NCBI RefSeq assembly: GCF_904848185.1
Contig: NC_051046.1
Location: 9,437,447-9,501,446, forward strand
Length of the DNA stretch: 64,000 nt
Origin: Acanthopagrus latus
Taxonomy: Eukaryota; Chordata; Actinopteri; Spariformes; Sparidae
Direction of reading: 5' to 3'
The position numbers and the translations under genes are program-made. Of the stretch, positions 24,714-33,800 are shown in pieces (position 1 is the first letter of the stretch; each line of letters begins with the position of its first letter). The notes beneath the pieces were generated by a model. It saw only the letters and a program-made list of their open reading frames with translations, ran no database searches and was not told the DNA's origin.

Positions 24714-27685
24714 GAAGAAAGTGGTCAGGAATTGTGTTCATGTTTAATCTAACGGACAGCTCATACATTATGAGTGGAAATATATTGCCATTGTTCCAGC
24801 CCGGCTCCCGTGGATTGCTCTCGATAACGGCAATCCCGGCTCGATAAGACAGGACTTTCCTCATTAAATGCTCAAACGTTCCCCGATTAATTACTGTCAT
24901 ATTTCTATGTCATTAAGTCTCCAGTTCAGGGGCTTCTGGCCCTAATCTTCAGAGGAATGTGTGTGATTAATCGATCTAAAGCTTACAGAAAAACCCCTGC
25001 TACTGTCAATCAGTTTCTGTTTTTCAGCTGGCTTTCCCCTGCTAAACGATGACGCGAGTAAACGCCGCAAAAGATCCCAGCAGACAAAAGACGAAGCTCC
25101 TTCTGAAACCAATTACATTTCCTTAAAAAAGCTACTTTTCTGAGGCCGCTCCATGCTGTGGTTGTGGTGTAACCTCGCCGCTCTCCAAGACCACAGAGTA
25201 CCTGGCGTAAGCGCCCCCCGACATCACATTGTTTCTGTTCCCCCGCCTGCTGATAAAGAAATATTAAATCACAAGGAAATATCTTCCTCTGAGGCAACGT
25301 GATACATGGTTAATAGATGGAGACTATTATCTGTGAAGTACAGCTGTGCCGGTGATTGACAGCGCTCTTTATTTATTATTAATGGTTTTGGGAGACGTCT
25401 TCCCCGTTGAGGAGCATTGTTGTGATTTTCCTTCATCATCCGTTAGCTTTTTAATATTGAATGAAATAATAAATATTAAAGCGCAAAAGTGTTTGTTACA
25501 CATTCCAAACAGCCACGGGGTGAAATCACACCTGCTTACTTTAAGGTGTGAATTTGGGTCGACGACGACGTGAGGACGATTATTAATATTTTGGAGTTTG
25601 AACTGAAACCTGTGGTTGCAGACTAGTTATTAGCGAGTATAAAATGATTTAAAATGTTGGGTTGCCAGGTTGAGACCGATCGCTTTTGCATCCTCCTCTA
25701 GCTGAAGCGTTTCAACCACTATCCATGCATTAGCAACTTCTTTATTTAAAGCAGAAATGAGAGCTTTTTAACGGACCGCCAACATTTATAATTGCATAAC
25801 AGAGCAGAATTAATAAACACCAGGCAAAATGGACTTTTTTACAACCTGGCAACCCAAAGTTGGTGCTTTAATGGCTTATAACTGATCTCTAGAGCATTAG
25901 CAAATGATATATTAACTATTAATGAAGCCATTAGCTACAATAATAAAACCCTTCATATAACAGGGGGATGTGGATGAGCTTAATGAATTAGTGGATCTAC
26001 TGAAAATGATTCCGCATTTATGTTTTGATAATGGATTAGTCATTCGAAGCATTTTGTTTAGTTTTGGTGGTTCCGACTTCTCAGATGTGAATGTTTGCTG
26101 CCTTTTACGATTCTTTTTTTAAAGATATTTCATCAATCAAACACTTGCAAAAACAATCCGCACGGAAAACATCAGTTGCAGCCCTAATTTGATTTAAATA
26201 CTATACAATTTCATGCACAAGAATGCCTATATTTCCCCCCCGTTTCCTCACAACACAGGCATGAAAACACATGAATAAATCATAAATGCTCTTTTCAGGT
26301 TGAGGCTGGACTGGAAGCTTGCACACCACACAGTGGGAGTCCGGCGGTCTGAAACCAGTACTTTCTGGGGTGGTCTTTTTGACTTGGAAAACTTTTGCAG
26401 TAACCTCTACTGCCTTGCCTGCCTTGCCTGTCTTTTGGCCTGGAGGAAGCTGTCAGGCTTGTGTGAGCTCTGGAGTTTACTCTGCCTCACAGACCAATGA
26501 GCTCTGGAGCTGGGCGGGCTTCCAGGCGTGTAAAAAAAGGCACAAAAAAAAACCAAAAACAATAATACACAAGAGCTCAGCAACAACTTAGGGAGCCCAG
26601 AGTGGACTATACACAGCTTGAACCTCCTCTTCCCGCATCCAGAGAGGGAGGTGTGGGGGGAGAGAAAAAAATAACCCTCCACCAAAATGAGCCCCTTAAA
26701 ACTGTAAAGGACTAACTGTCTTATCAAGCGTTGCTCTGGGAAAGACCATTTGGATCGACTGAATTATCTCGGTCTAATCTAATGGACCATAAAAAGCCAT
26801 AAAGCAGTCGCCAGATTCAGAGGAGTCGAATAATTTGCTTGATAGCCTGTTCATTAATTTATTCCCAAGAGCGAAACGAGGACAAAAAAAAAAAAAAAAC
26901 CTCCCCTTTTTTCAAAAAAGAAAAAAAAACATTTAATGGCTGACAATCGCGTGCTAATCTAAATAATGAATTTCAGATGTAATGTATGTAAAGAGAGCAG
27001 CAGGGTTTCAGAGCTGTGGGGCACGATCACAACCCTCTGCTGTCATGTTGGAACTTTAATACCTTTTTTGTGTGTGTGTTTTTTTCGGGAGATTACGCGT
27101 TTGGCACACACGCACAAATGTATAAAACAGCCTCCAAAACACTCTTTTAAAAAAACAAACAAAAAAACACCCATTCATCAGCAGAGTCTATTCCATACGC
27201 CTGTTCCTGATGCGATCGCACTCTTAAAATCAAGCTTCGCCTGCTTTCTTACTGTATCACAGCCGGGACACAACCAACACAAGACAACATTATCGCGTCT
27301 GTCGAGCAGCTTTCAATCTGAACTATCTCAACTTTACTTTATTATTATTATTATTTTATTTATTTATTTAAATTGCTGCCACAAGGAACAAACAAGCTGT
27401 GTTTTCCTCCGATAGAGATTTGAACAGTTCCCGGAGTTGGGAGGCGATTTAAAGAAAGAAAGAAAAAGAAAATATAGCTGTAAAAGAAAAACACACACAC
27501 ACACACAGACGCGAGATCCAAAGTTCAAAGCGTCGGTTCCGTCTTACCTTCAGGTTCTGGTAGGCTTCGAGGGTCCGGATGGCGGTGTCAGTGAGTTTGA
27601 CGTGGTAGAGAGTTTGGTTCGGGGTGTTTTTGTTGATTTTGCCACAGGAGAGCCCATACCGATGCTCCTGTCTCAGCGCTGCCAT
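2236..27685 (-). CDS. ell: ELL-family RNA polymerase II elongation factor, complete 12-exon gene
   Basis: ELL proteins suppress Pol II pausing and act in the super elongation and little elongation complexes in the nucleus. CDS exons in transcript order: 27685-27548, 24665-24618, 13481-13354, 12848-12694, 10343-10102, 9466-9342, 7367-7253, 5461-5005, 4486-4423, 3914-3743, 3638-3594, 2346-2236. All borders are GT/AG and all phases join, giving 1800 nt and 599 aa (human ELL is about 620 aa). Residues 1-279 form the ELL N-terminal domain (GLSCG, HVKLTD, GSIQDKITVCATDDSYQ, RDRIIHLLALKPYRKPELL, QRDWPGY). Residues 318-470 are a low-complexity linker with a basic KKKRSKKHKDKERER patch. Residues about 486-599 are the occludin-homology domain (ELPDYLIKYSTI, EQRQQYKDDFCAEYDEYRAL, RCEYLHQKLSHIK). 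The start ATG has G at -3 and +4, and an in-frame TAG lies six codons upstream. ELL is favoured over ELL2 by GSIQD, ATDDSYQ, HQYVS and the FKBP8-like neighbour, although some stretches look more like ELL2. Confidence 0.93.
2935..3035 (+). repeat. SINE/LINE 3' tail fragment
   Basis: The run TGTAAAGCCCTTGAGGCAAA, followed downstream by ATTGGGCTATATAAATAC and a TTGACTTAACTTGAC tail, is the typical 3' end of a very common teleost retroposon, as I remember it. Only the tail is recognisable. It lies in the last ell intron. Confidence 0.6.
3594..3638 (-). CDS. ell: ell exon 11 (residues 549-563)
   Basis: A 45-nt exon encoding LMEDQILQKYRKYKK, matching the EILQEYRKIKK helix of ELL proteins. Acceptor TGATCTTTTCAG, donor GTAAGG, in phase. 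Confidence 0.9.
3743..3914 (-). CDS. ell: ell exon 10 (residues 492-548, occludin-homology domain)
   Basis: Encodes KYSTIMALEQRQQYKDDFCA, EYDEYRALHDRIGAITEMFV and QLGSKINTLSPGTQEYK. This is the helical occludin/ELL domain. Acceptor TATCTTCTCAG after a T-rich tract, donor GTACTG. Confidence 0.94.
4423..4486 (-). CDS. ell: ell exon 9 (residues 471-490)
   Basis: Encodes HEGEKTPVNRTSAEELPDYL and joins exon 10 to make ELPDYLIKYSTI, the start of the occludin-homology domain. Acceptor TATCTGCAG, donor GTAAGAC, 64 nt. Entry phase 1 and exit phase 2 both match the neighbouring exons. Confidence 0.9.
5005..5461 (-). CDS. ell: ell exon 8 (residues 318-469, Ser/Pro-rich linker with basic patch)
   Basis: The longest exon (457 nt). 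It begins KRPLPSDPSNVQTPKKQRLL, continues through Ser/Thr/Pro/Asn-rich sequence, and ends with a basic stretch HKKKRSKKHKDKERERIK before the donor GTAAAAA. The position, composition and basic patch match the ELL/ELL2 central linker. Acceptor CATCCTAG. Confidence 0.92.
5577..5770 (+). repeat. Dispersed teleost repeat with TTAGCTTAGCAT core (copy 1)
   Basis: Contains GGCATTTTTGGAAAATATG, then AACTTAGCTTAGCATAAACA and CAGCTAGCTTTCCTC. Related sequence recurs at 8458-8800 and 34500-34810. It lies in an ell intron, and I recognise it as a high-copy fish repeat without being able to name the family. Confidence 0.55.
5844..6190 (+). repeat. Dispersed vertebrate repeat (GGAGGTCATGTTTTCACCC type)
   Basis: Shows the ordered landmarks GAGGTCATGTTTTCACCC, GGCAGGATTACACAAAA, CACGAAACTTGGATGGAGG, TTGATCCGGATAAACAGACA, TTTCTTTAACATTGCAATA and TCTCAGGGAATAATGCATGA. 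These landmarks and their order match a high-copy repeat I recall from teleost assemblies. Non-coding, inside an ell intron. Confidence 0.65.
6304..6508 (+). mobile_element. tRNA-derived SINE with intact 12-bp target-site duplication
   Basis: A body of about 181 bp (6316-6496) starts GGGCGGCTGTAGCTCAGCGG. It contains Pol III box A (TAGCTCAGCGGG, 6325-6336) and box B (GGTTCAAATCC, 6370-6380), then a tRNA-unrelated part with AAGTGTCCTTGAGCGAGATA, and a short ATGAC repeat tail. Perfect 12-bp direct repeats ACTTTTTACTAT flank it at 6304-6315 and 6497-6508. The internal promoter, simple tail and duplication are the marks of LINE-mediated insertion. It lies in an ell intron, antisense to the gene. 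Confidence 0.88.
7253..7367 (-). CDS. ell: ell exon 7 (residues 280-317, linker)
   Basis: Encodes KLQPIHSSQLKSPQSNHSFH and KTPGDSPSQLSPAKNLST, a Ser/Pro-rich linker of low conservation. Acceptor TTTTCTTGCAG, donor GTAATT. The phases fit exons 6 and 8 exactly. Confidence 0.88.
8458..8800 (+). repeat. Dispersed teleost repeat with TTAGCTTA core (copy 2)
   Basis: Contains AAGCCACAGTTTGACAATTG, GAGATGAAAAGATGAATTCC, GATTAGCTTATCTTAGCTTA and later GCTAAACTAAGCTCACTGGC. The landmark order resembles copy 1 at 5577-5770. Boundaries are approximate. Confidence 0.45.
9342..9466 (-). CDS. ell: ell exon 6 (residues 238-278)
   Basis: Encodes VGKLNPKDHSYSLKDELYRH, VQRDWPGYLEEEKQ and LIHRLLI. The DWPGY motif is diagnostic of the ELL family. 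Acceptor TTTTTCAG, donor GTGGGTG, exit phase 2. Confidence 0.93.
10102..10343 (-). CDS. ell: ell exon 5 (residues 158-237)
   Basis: Encodes SKYVKVQRKQ, a short Ser/Lys linker, then AHRPLRDRIIHLLALKPYRK and PELLLWLERERASPKDKADL, ending SVLDE. This is the ELL winged-helix-like segment. Acceptor GATCTCAG, donor GTAAGAC, exit phase 0. Confidence 0.94.
11091..11113 (+). repeat. (TAA)n microsatellite
   Basis: Seven to eight tandem TAA/AAT units in the ell intron between exons 4 and 5. No other feature is recognisable in this intron (10344-12693). Confidence 0.9.
12694..12848 (-). CDS. ell: ell exon 4 (residues 106-156)
   Basis: Encodes EGRDHLEGQ, GSIQDKITVCATDDSYQ, TTRERMSQVEKDIWSRSAIE and IKPGP, the most conserved part of the ELL N-terminal domain. 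Acceptor TTTCTCAAAG, donor GTAAGCC, exit phase 1. Confidence 0.93.
13354..13481 (-). CDS. ell: ell exon 3 (residues 63-104 plus split codon 105)
   Basis: Encodes YVKIPAPTPES, then FRVFTFYLSSDSKDKPQSSF and DCIHQYVS. This matches the ELL segment FSFYLSNIGRDNPQGSFDCIQQYVSS. Acceptor TCTCTGCAG, donor GTAAGC, ends in phase 2. Confidence 0.92.
16140..16520 (+). repeat. Dispersed repeat rich in GCTAGCTAG/TTAGCTAAC words
   Basis: Includes GGCTCTGTGTAACAATTTG, CTGCCGTTAGCTAGTTAGCT and CAGTTAGCCATGCTGCTAG. Related copies lie at about 1170-1365, 34260-34460 and 50415-50580 in both orientations. This is a common teleost repeat that I cannot name. Confidence 0.5.
21794..21845 (+). repeat. Low-complexity A/G run with CA-rich tract
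   Basis: Seven A followed by G13 (21802-21814), then a GT/CA-rich stretch. The G-run has no known role here. Confidence 0.8.
24618..24665 (-). CDS. ell: ell exon 2 (48-nt small exon, residues 47-62)
   Basis: Encodes ASLSNQPAICFKGSQG, which aligns with the SLRPSIRFQGSQG segment of mammalian ELL. The acceptor is CTCAG and the donor is GTAAGAT, with phase 0 on both sides. It is too short to stand out as an ORF. It was found because the frame needed a link between exons 1 and 3. The polypyrimidine tract of its acceptor is a (TC)n microsatellite. Confidence 0.85.
24671..24707. repeat. (GA)n microsatellite abutting the ell exon 2 acceptor
   Basis: An uninterrupted GA run of about 37 nt on the plus strand. 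On the transcribed minus strand it reads (TC)n and ends three bases before the CAG acceptor of ell exon 2, so it forms the polypyrimidine tract. Confidence 0.93.
25658..25856. repeat. 15-bp perfect inverted repeat bounding about 200 bp
   Basis: TGGGTTGCCAGGTTG at 25658-25672 and its exact reverse complement CAACCTGGCAACCCA at 25842-25856. It may be the termini of a small transposon, but no target-site duplication is visible. Confidence 0.6.
27548..27685 (-). CDS. ell: ell exon 1 (residues 1-46)
   Basis: Starts MAALRQEHRYGLSCG and ends AYQNLK at a GTAAG donor in phase 0. It encodes the extreme N-terminus of the ELL domain (HVKLTDTAIRTLEAYQNLK). Confidence 0.93.
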
Positions 27686-27721
27686 TTCTACAACTGAAGG
27701 CTATTGGCGACATTCTGCCTG

Positions 27722-27756
27722 AGACGTCACGGGAGGAGAGAGCGTGTGGGCGGGGC
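27722..27756. promoter_or_regulatory. ell proximal promoter elements: CRE-like site and GC box
   Basis: Just upstream of the ell ATG at 27685. GACGTCAC at 27723-27730 is one base off a full CRE, and GGGCGGGGC at 27748-27756 matches an Sp/KLF GC box. Both sit in a GC-richer patch than the surroundings. The transcription start is not determinable from sequence alone. Confidence 0.4.
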
Positions 27757-27763
27757 TTAGACA

Positions 27764-27861
27764 CAAACACATGCGCGCACGCACGCAGGCAGGCAGGCAC
27801 GCACACGTACAGACACACACATACACACTCTCTCTTACACACACACACACACACGCACACA
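27764..27861. repeat. Interrupted CA/GCAC/GGCA simple repeat upstream of ell
   Basis: ACAC, GCACGC and GCAGGCAGGC units about 80-175 bp upstream of the ell start codon, so in the 5' UTR or core promoter region. Confidence 0.85.
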
Positions 27862-28955
27862 GGAAGTGTGAATTAAAGAAACAAGTTTGCTTTCGCTCTT
27901 CCAGGTGACCGTCGTTTGTCACTTTGTCCTGAGTTTCATTTATTCTTTATTTGTCTCTTTACACACACCTGCAGAGAATATGTACAAGTGGCAAATGACC
28001 TTTGTGTAGATTGTAATTAAGATGGTAGCCAAATCAAAATTCATGATAAAGCCTTTGTTTACTCCTGAAGCAACAGTCAGAAGAAGAAGATCTGTCAGAC
28101 TGAAAACACAGAGATGCTGAACTCCAGTTTCATATCCATATCCTTTAATCTTAATAGCTTTATTGACATCTCCACAACAAACTACAGCATGGCCAAAGTA
28201 TTGTGCTGATAATGGGTGTTGGTAATTACTAGGGATGTAATGAAACATTAATCCACATTTATATATATATTGGTTCAATGATCCACGATCCAGCAGCATC
28301 GACGCAAAGTGAAAACATTGATTCATATTGGCACATCGTTTAGATACGCCTTCATTTTGAAATTCCCACCATTTGGTACATGTGCAATTCCTTTCTGAAA
28401 ATTGCTTTCTTTATAAAAAAAAAAAAAAAACAACAACAAAATAATGGATTGTTTTCCATATAAATGTCTGGTAACACTGATAAAATAATATTTCAACTGG
28501 ATAATTCATTAATAACGTTGTCAAATCCTATTTAAATTGCTTTTTGGGAGTTGATATAAATATATCTGATTGTGTCAAACAAAACAGGCATTCTATAAGC
28601 TGCAACCAGCATCATATTTCCAAAATGATGAATCCATTATCATAATGGTTGTAGATTGAGTTTCAGACCACTGACACCTTTAGTTGTTACATCATACTAT
28701 CATACTGTGACATGTTTATGTGTAAGCAGCATTTTAAGGTCGTTGCTGAGTTAATTTTGGCTAGCATTTCACAGTCAAGTAGTTTAATCCATGATAACCC
28801 TGATAGTTTTAAAGATTATCAGATGTTTTTATCGTAAATGTATAGCTGTCAGATAAAACCAGTGTAATAAAAGTACAATATTTTCATCTGAAATTAACAA
28901 ACAAGATGCAAAATGATACACACAGATTTACTTGCTGTGTGTATCATTTCTCTGA

Positions 28956-28960
<5 letters not shown>

Positions 28961-29011
<51 letters not shown>
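28961..29011. repeat. (TG)n microsatellite
   Basis: About 25 uninterrupted TG units. It lies about 1.3 kb upstream of the FKBP8-like start codon. Confidence 0.97.
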
Positions 29012-29012
<1 letters not shown>

Positions 29013-30374
29013 GGGGAAATTAAAAGACAAATATGGAATCTGGATTAATTTAATCCCTGATGGACAACATGCTCTGGCTGTGGATTAAAGCGCTGCTACA
29101 GTCAGAAGCGCGGTGTTTATTTACAGTCTGTTAGCATTACATTAGTCCACGTCTGCTCCTGCACGGCTCATGTTTCCTCTGCAGACCGGAAATAAGATTC
29201 AAAGGCACTCGACATGACGGTCAAATATTTGTTGTAGCGTGTGATCTTTTGTCATGTCTGCTGTTTGCTTAAATGTGAAGCAGTGAATACATTTGCAGTG
29301 TTCCATCAAACGTAACAATTGTGCATTTTCCGTACCAGTCGTTTGCTGTAAGACAGATTCATAAAGTCTACCAAAGCTTTATCTTTAGTGGCTTTGTGAC
29401 ATTTTAATCAGTGTTATTTCTGGCCTGTTATAACAAATAGAAATAGAAACCTCGCTTCTATTGAACTTGTTGCAGTCAAAGATTCGAAAGAACAAACTCC
29501 TCCTGGTTAAATTAGAGTTTAGTATTTATCTGTCATTATTTAAGGCTCAGAAAAATGTAGGTCAATCTATTTTCTTGATTAACTTAAGGGAACAAACACT
29601 TTTTTAATTACCTTAACAGGTTTAAAATAAAAAGGACAATTGTGAATGAATCATACACACATGGTGTGACGTGTGTATCCTGCGGCAGTTTCACACTGTA
29701 ACAGCACTGTATTTAATCGGATCTGTCATTTATCTTATGTCACCTTTACAGCCGGCAGTGTTGTGGCACTTCTTAAAAAGTGAAACCAGAAATCTCCAGA
29801 TGCAACTCGAGGCAAATTAAGTTACAGCTCTGTATCCCCCCAGAGATCTTATTGGTAGGTCGCGTTCATGGAAACTGCGTTATGGTGCACAACGGTGAAG
29901 TCATTAAGAAGCTTACAGACGTTCTGGCAGATTAGGTTTTTCTCTTCTAATCCTGCAGATTACCACTGCACAAGCCTGCTGGCTGGGAGTGCTTCGTTGC
30001 GCTGCGCAGTTTCTTTACATTGATCATTTTTTTGTCGCTCACTGGACTTTGTAGACTAAGACTGACACGGGCAGGAGAGAGAGGAGGTCAAAGTGCAACG
30101 GAACTGAACAGAAACTACGCAGCTATCCCCCCGGGAGGACAAACTGTAGATGAAGCCGGGATTTAGGGATGCACTCTGAGTTGGATTAATGAAACACAAC
30201 ATGTATCACACTGTGGATATATCCTGTTTGTTTTGACAGATTGTAGGTTTGCAGAAGTTGGTTTGCAACAGAATTACTAGCCTGCACCTACTGTAAGTGG
30301 AAGATTGGCTGGACAAGGAGGATCATCTCTTTTGCAGACTAATGCAGACGGTGTCCATTGCTCTCTGTAGTGAA

Positions 30375-30816
30375 ATGGAGACGGAGCCGTGTTGTGAAGA
30401 GCTCAAAGACCCTGCAGTGGAGCCCACAGAGCCTGAGGTGCGAGGGGCCAATTCTGAGACTGCTGATGGGGACAGTCACACCTTGCTGCCCTGCGGGTCT
30501 GCAGAAGAAGGTGAAGAGCTGTTGGGGAAGGAGCAGGTTGAAACAGAGAGCCATGCAGGAGGGAGTGAAAGCACAGAGATAAAAAGCCCCTGTGATCCCG
30601 AGCGAGAAAGTGAAGGCACAGCATGCAAGGAACAGAGGAAACTGAGAAAAACAAACAGCTGGAAAATGGTGCGATTCCAAGACCCGTCGGAGGATGATAA
30701 TGTGTTGGAGAGGGATAGCTCAGCAGAGAGTCTCTTTCCGGAATACGCTCTGAAGGAGTGGACTTCCTCGACCTTTGAGGAGCTGTTCATGGCAGAAGAC
30801 TGGCAGGACATCACAG
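30375..30816 (+). CDS. FKBP8-like exon 1 (residues 1-147, acidic N-terminus)
   Basis: Starts METEPCCEELKDPAVEPTEP. It is rich in Glu/Ser/Thr and contains a basic RKLRKTNSWKMVRFQDP segment (KMVRF at residues 97-101) and STFEELFMAEDW near the end. It ends GACATCACAG at a GTGAGA donor in phase 1. No folded domain is recognised. If the ATG at 30342 is used, 11 residues are added. Confidence 0.85.
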
Positions 30817-33800
30817 GTGAGAGTACATCAGTGGATGGTAGGGACACTCTGGTATTGGTGAGACTTGGGTCTCATATCACTAACTAGAATAAAACGTGAT
30901 TAAAAATGTTTAAAATCAAGCTTGATGTGTTTGTGGCTCTTTCTGAACACGTTTGCCAACAACTAGCAGATTATCCCTGCCTGCCTGAACAACCTTCTAT
31001 TCTTTCCTCACGCAGAGGACCGGCTGTTGAGGAAGAAGGTGCTGGAGTCCAGTGCACCGAACGCCCTGCTACCAGCCTGGGGTCAGGAGGTCACTGTGAA
31101 GATGCAGTGTGTCCTGGAGGACCGCACCGTGGTGGAGAAGGACTGCAAGCTGGTTTTTGTTATTGGAGAGGGAGATGTAAACCAGGTAAAAAGGTTTTAA
31201 CCCTGCGGTTTGGTCTGACAGGTTAATTTTCTAAAGAGGTCAAAGCTCCAGCAACACTTGAAGTGTCAAGAAAAACATAATTGTTAAACCAACAGGTTTG
31301 GGCTTGTGCCCTGCATCAAGGTCATTTTGAGTAGTTTTCTTCAGTTTTCACAAGACTAATAGTCCACAGCCATGCTAGCAGCTCATGCAGGCATGCTAAC
31401 ATCATGATGACCACCATAGCTTAACGTGTTAGCATGCTCAAATTTAAATTTTCATTCAAAATGGCAAAACACAAAGTGCAGGTAAGGCTGATGGGAACAT
31501 CAGGTTTAGACAGTATAACCCTGCAACCCCTGGGAAACTCCACTGGTCCAATTGTATGTAAGCTTATGAGAAAATGACCCTGCTTCTCACTTTATTTCTT
31601 ACTTAAACAGTTTCAAAATGAGTCTATGGTCTCAGTCGCTAGTTTCATGTCTTGACCAGTACAGCATGATGTTAGTCTCATTGACAGCTAAACAGATAAC
31701 AAAGCAGGGCACCTATAGGGTGTGGCTATCTTGTGATTGACACATCTACAAATCAAACCCTAAACAACTTTCGAGTAGAAAAAGAAGCTAGCAAAGTAAC
31801 GTGGTATGTAAAATAAGCACAGCAGTCATGTCAGATAGGTCGGACCATTGTGTTTTAATACAGATCTTCAGGTGTAACTGAAAAAGAAAACAGGAATAAA
31901 CAAAGTAGCTGATTTTCCGTATCAAATGCAAATTAACCACCGGTTGTCCACCTGGAAGTGACTGTTGTTTTCAGTGCCGCGTCACTGTGATTCAGTCTAT
32001 AAAAGCATTGCATTGAGTATCCGTGGCAACAGCTCATCCACATATAGACACCGCTGGTTCCAAAAAAACAAGCTGATGATCCCTCATCATGCCAAACTTG
32101 AGGTTTCAAAACAGAAGCCCAAACCAATCAGCGATGTCACAATGGCTACGTCCACTACTTTATAGACAGTCCATAGTTCCAAACCAAATTACTGGAGTAT
32201 GTGTGTGTACATACCAAGTTTCATGACAGTCCATCTAATAGTGAAGCTGGAGGAAATGATAGGGGGCTCTACAAAATCTTTACAATGAATCCTGTGAAAA
32301 CTACAGAATTTTAAAGCAATCCAACATATATTTATATTATAATCTGAACCCACTGACCAACATTTACCATCTCCAGTGCTACTAAAAAGCAGGTCAACAT
32401 GCTTGAAACTTGAAATTCATCTTCAAATGTTTTAGTCAATGAAGGACATTAACATCCAAAGTCATGCTTAAATGTATTCTGTGTAATTATGCAAAAAGCT
32501 CTGTCAGTAAATAACACATTGTTCTGTGACACCTGCAGGCCCTGGAGGAGTGTGTCCTATCCATGCAGAGGGGTGAGATCACATTACTGCTGGCAGACTC
32601 ACAGTATGCATATGGACTGCTGGGAAGGTAAGGCTTTGCCACTCGCTGCTGTTTAATGATAAACTGTTGAATAAAGGAGCCCGTAGCAGCAGAAGCAAGA
32701 CTTATCCAGTTATGATCGTTTGGAAGTATCATCTCAGCAAGAGGCCCGGGCTTCTCCTACCTGTTGCTGTGGGGGCAGCCCGGTCATCCAGGGGTAGCGG
32801 GGTTAATGAACCGTAAACAGGAGCAGATGGCTTCCTCCTAACACCATTCAGAGGCGGCCTATCAATGGTGTGTTTGTAACCTCCCAACCTATGGGAAGAC
32901 AGCACTCGTATTACAGCCAATGGTTTATAACCTTTACATCGTTAAAGAGCCAGGGCAAACACGGAGGAGGTCGGCTGACGAGAACTCATTGTTTATAGTT
33001 TTCAGTGTTTGCTTTAGGGAATCCGAGCACGTTAGAGCGAGGCTTTAATGCAGCACCGTGATTTGATGAGATTATGTATCAGTGAATATGTTTGAAGGAA
33101 AAAGCATTTTGAGGCGTGACTAGAGGGAGATTTAGTGGGATTTAATTTGTTTGCTGGTTGATTATGTTGCAAATTACTTTCTGTAGTTTCTCGCTGCTGT
33201 AAGGCTTTTCAAGGAGACGCTGTACACTGTGTATTAGCAAAAATGTGACCATTCATTTTATTCTGCGATGTTATCAGCTGCATGCCGGTGTTTGTAGGAG
33301 CCCACAGCCGTTAGAGTGAATTAAACATCATTAGATATTTTCGGCCATATGTGCTCTGTGAGTGGAAACACAAAATGTTGTTAAAAGCTCGGAAAGTGTT
33401 TACCTGCAGTTTTTTTTTAGGATGTGCTGTGCTACATGCGGGGCATACCGTACCATTAACGGAGCGGCTGTACAGACGAGTAATGCATAAAAACAAACAT
33501 ACGCTCGGAATTATCACCTGGCAGTAAAAGCCTCGGAAAGGTTCAGGATAAAAAGTTAAATGTATTATCCTCATCCAGTTTTACAGGCTGAAACAAAAAA
33601 AAAAAGTACATCCGAACATTGTTGACAACAGAATAATCAAATGTGCGGAACATTTGGTTGGGAAATCATGTTTTTTTGTTCCAGTGTGTGTGCTGTACTG
33701 TCTCAGCCTCTATCGTTCTGTGAGATCTTGTTTGTTTTACGGAGGGGATGGTGGGACACGGGGGTGTCTCCAAGGTGTTGTCGAGAGTCTCGCCCTCTGT

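Larger units (their letters stand above)
24666..27547 (-). other. ell intron 1 (2.9 kb)
   Basis: Lies between exon 1 and the 48-nt exon 2. Apart from the GA microsatellite, an inverted repeat at 25658-25856 and a few homopolymers (for example A17 near 26883), no feature is recognisable. The 25320-26150 part is AT-rich with many TAAT words. Confidence 0.75.
27686..30374. other. Head-to-head intergenic region between ell and the FKBP8-like gene
   Basis: About 2.7 kb between two divergent start codons. It holds ell promoter-like elements at the left and simple repeats. A GTAAGT at 30293-30298 and the acceptor-like TTGCTCTCTGTAG at 30358-30370 may mark a small 5' UTR intron of the FKBP8-like gene. 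Part of 28200-28350 resembles old repeat sequence. Confidence 0.6.

Noticed and set aside
24508..24900. 130-codon minus-strand ORF with a Ser-Leu repeat
   Set aside because: It is the (TC)n microsatellite read through in a different frame. Only 24618-24665 in this stretch is coding, in another frame (ell exon 2).
27588..27922. Cys/Val-rich minus-strand ORFs upstream of ell
   Set aside because: They are translations of the CA/GCAC simple repeat.
30297..30374. GTG start of the FKBP8-like reading frame at 30297
   Set aside because: The open frame begins right after TAA at 30294, but GTG starts are not expected in a vertebrate nuclear gene. The ATG at 30375 has the best context, with 30342 as the alternative.
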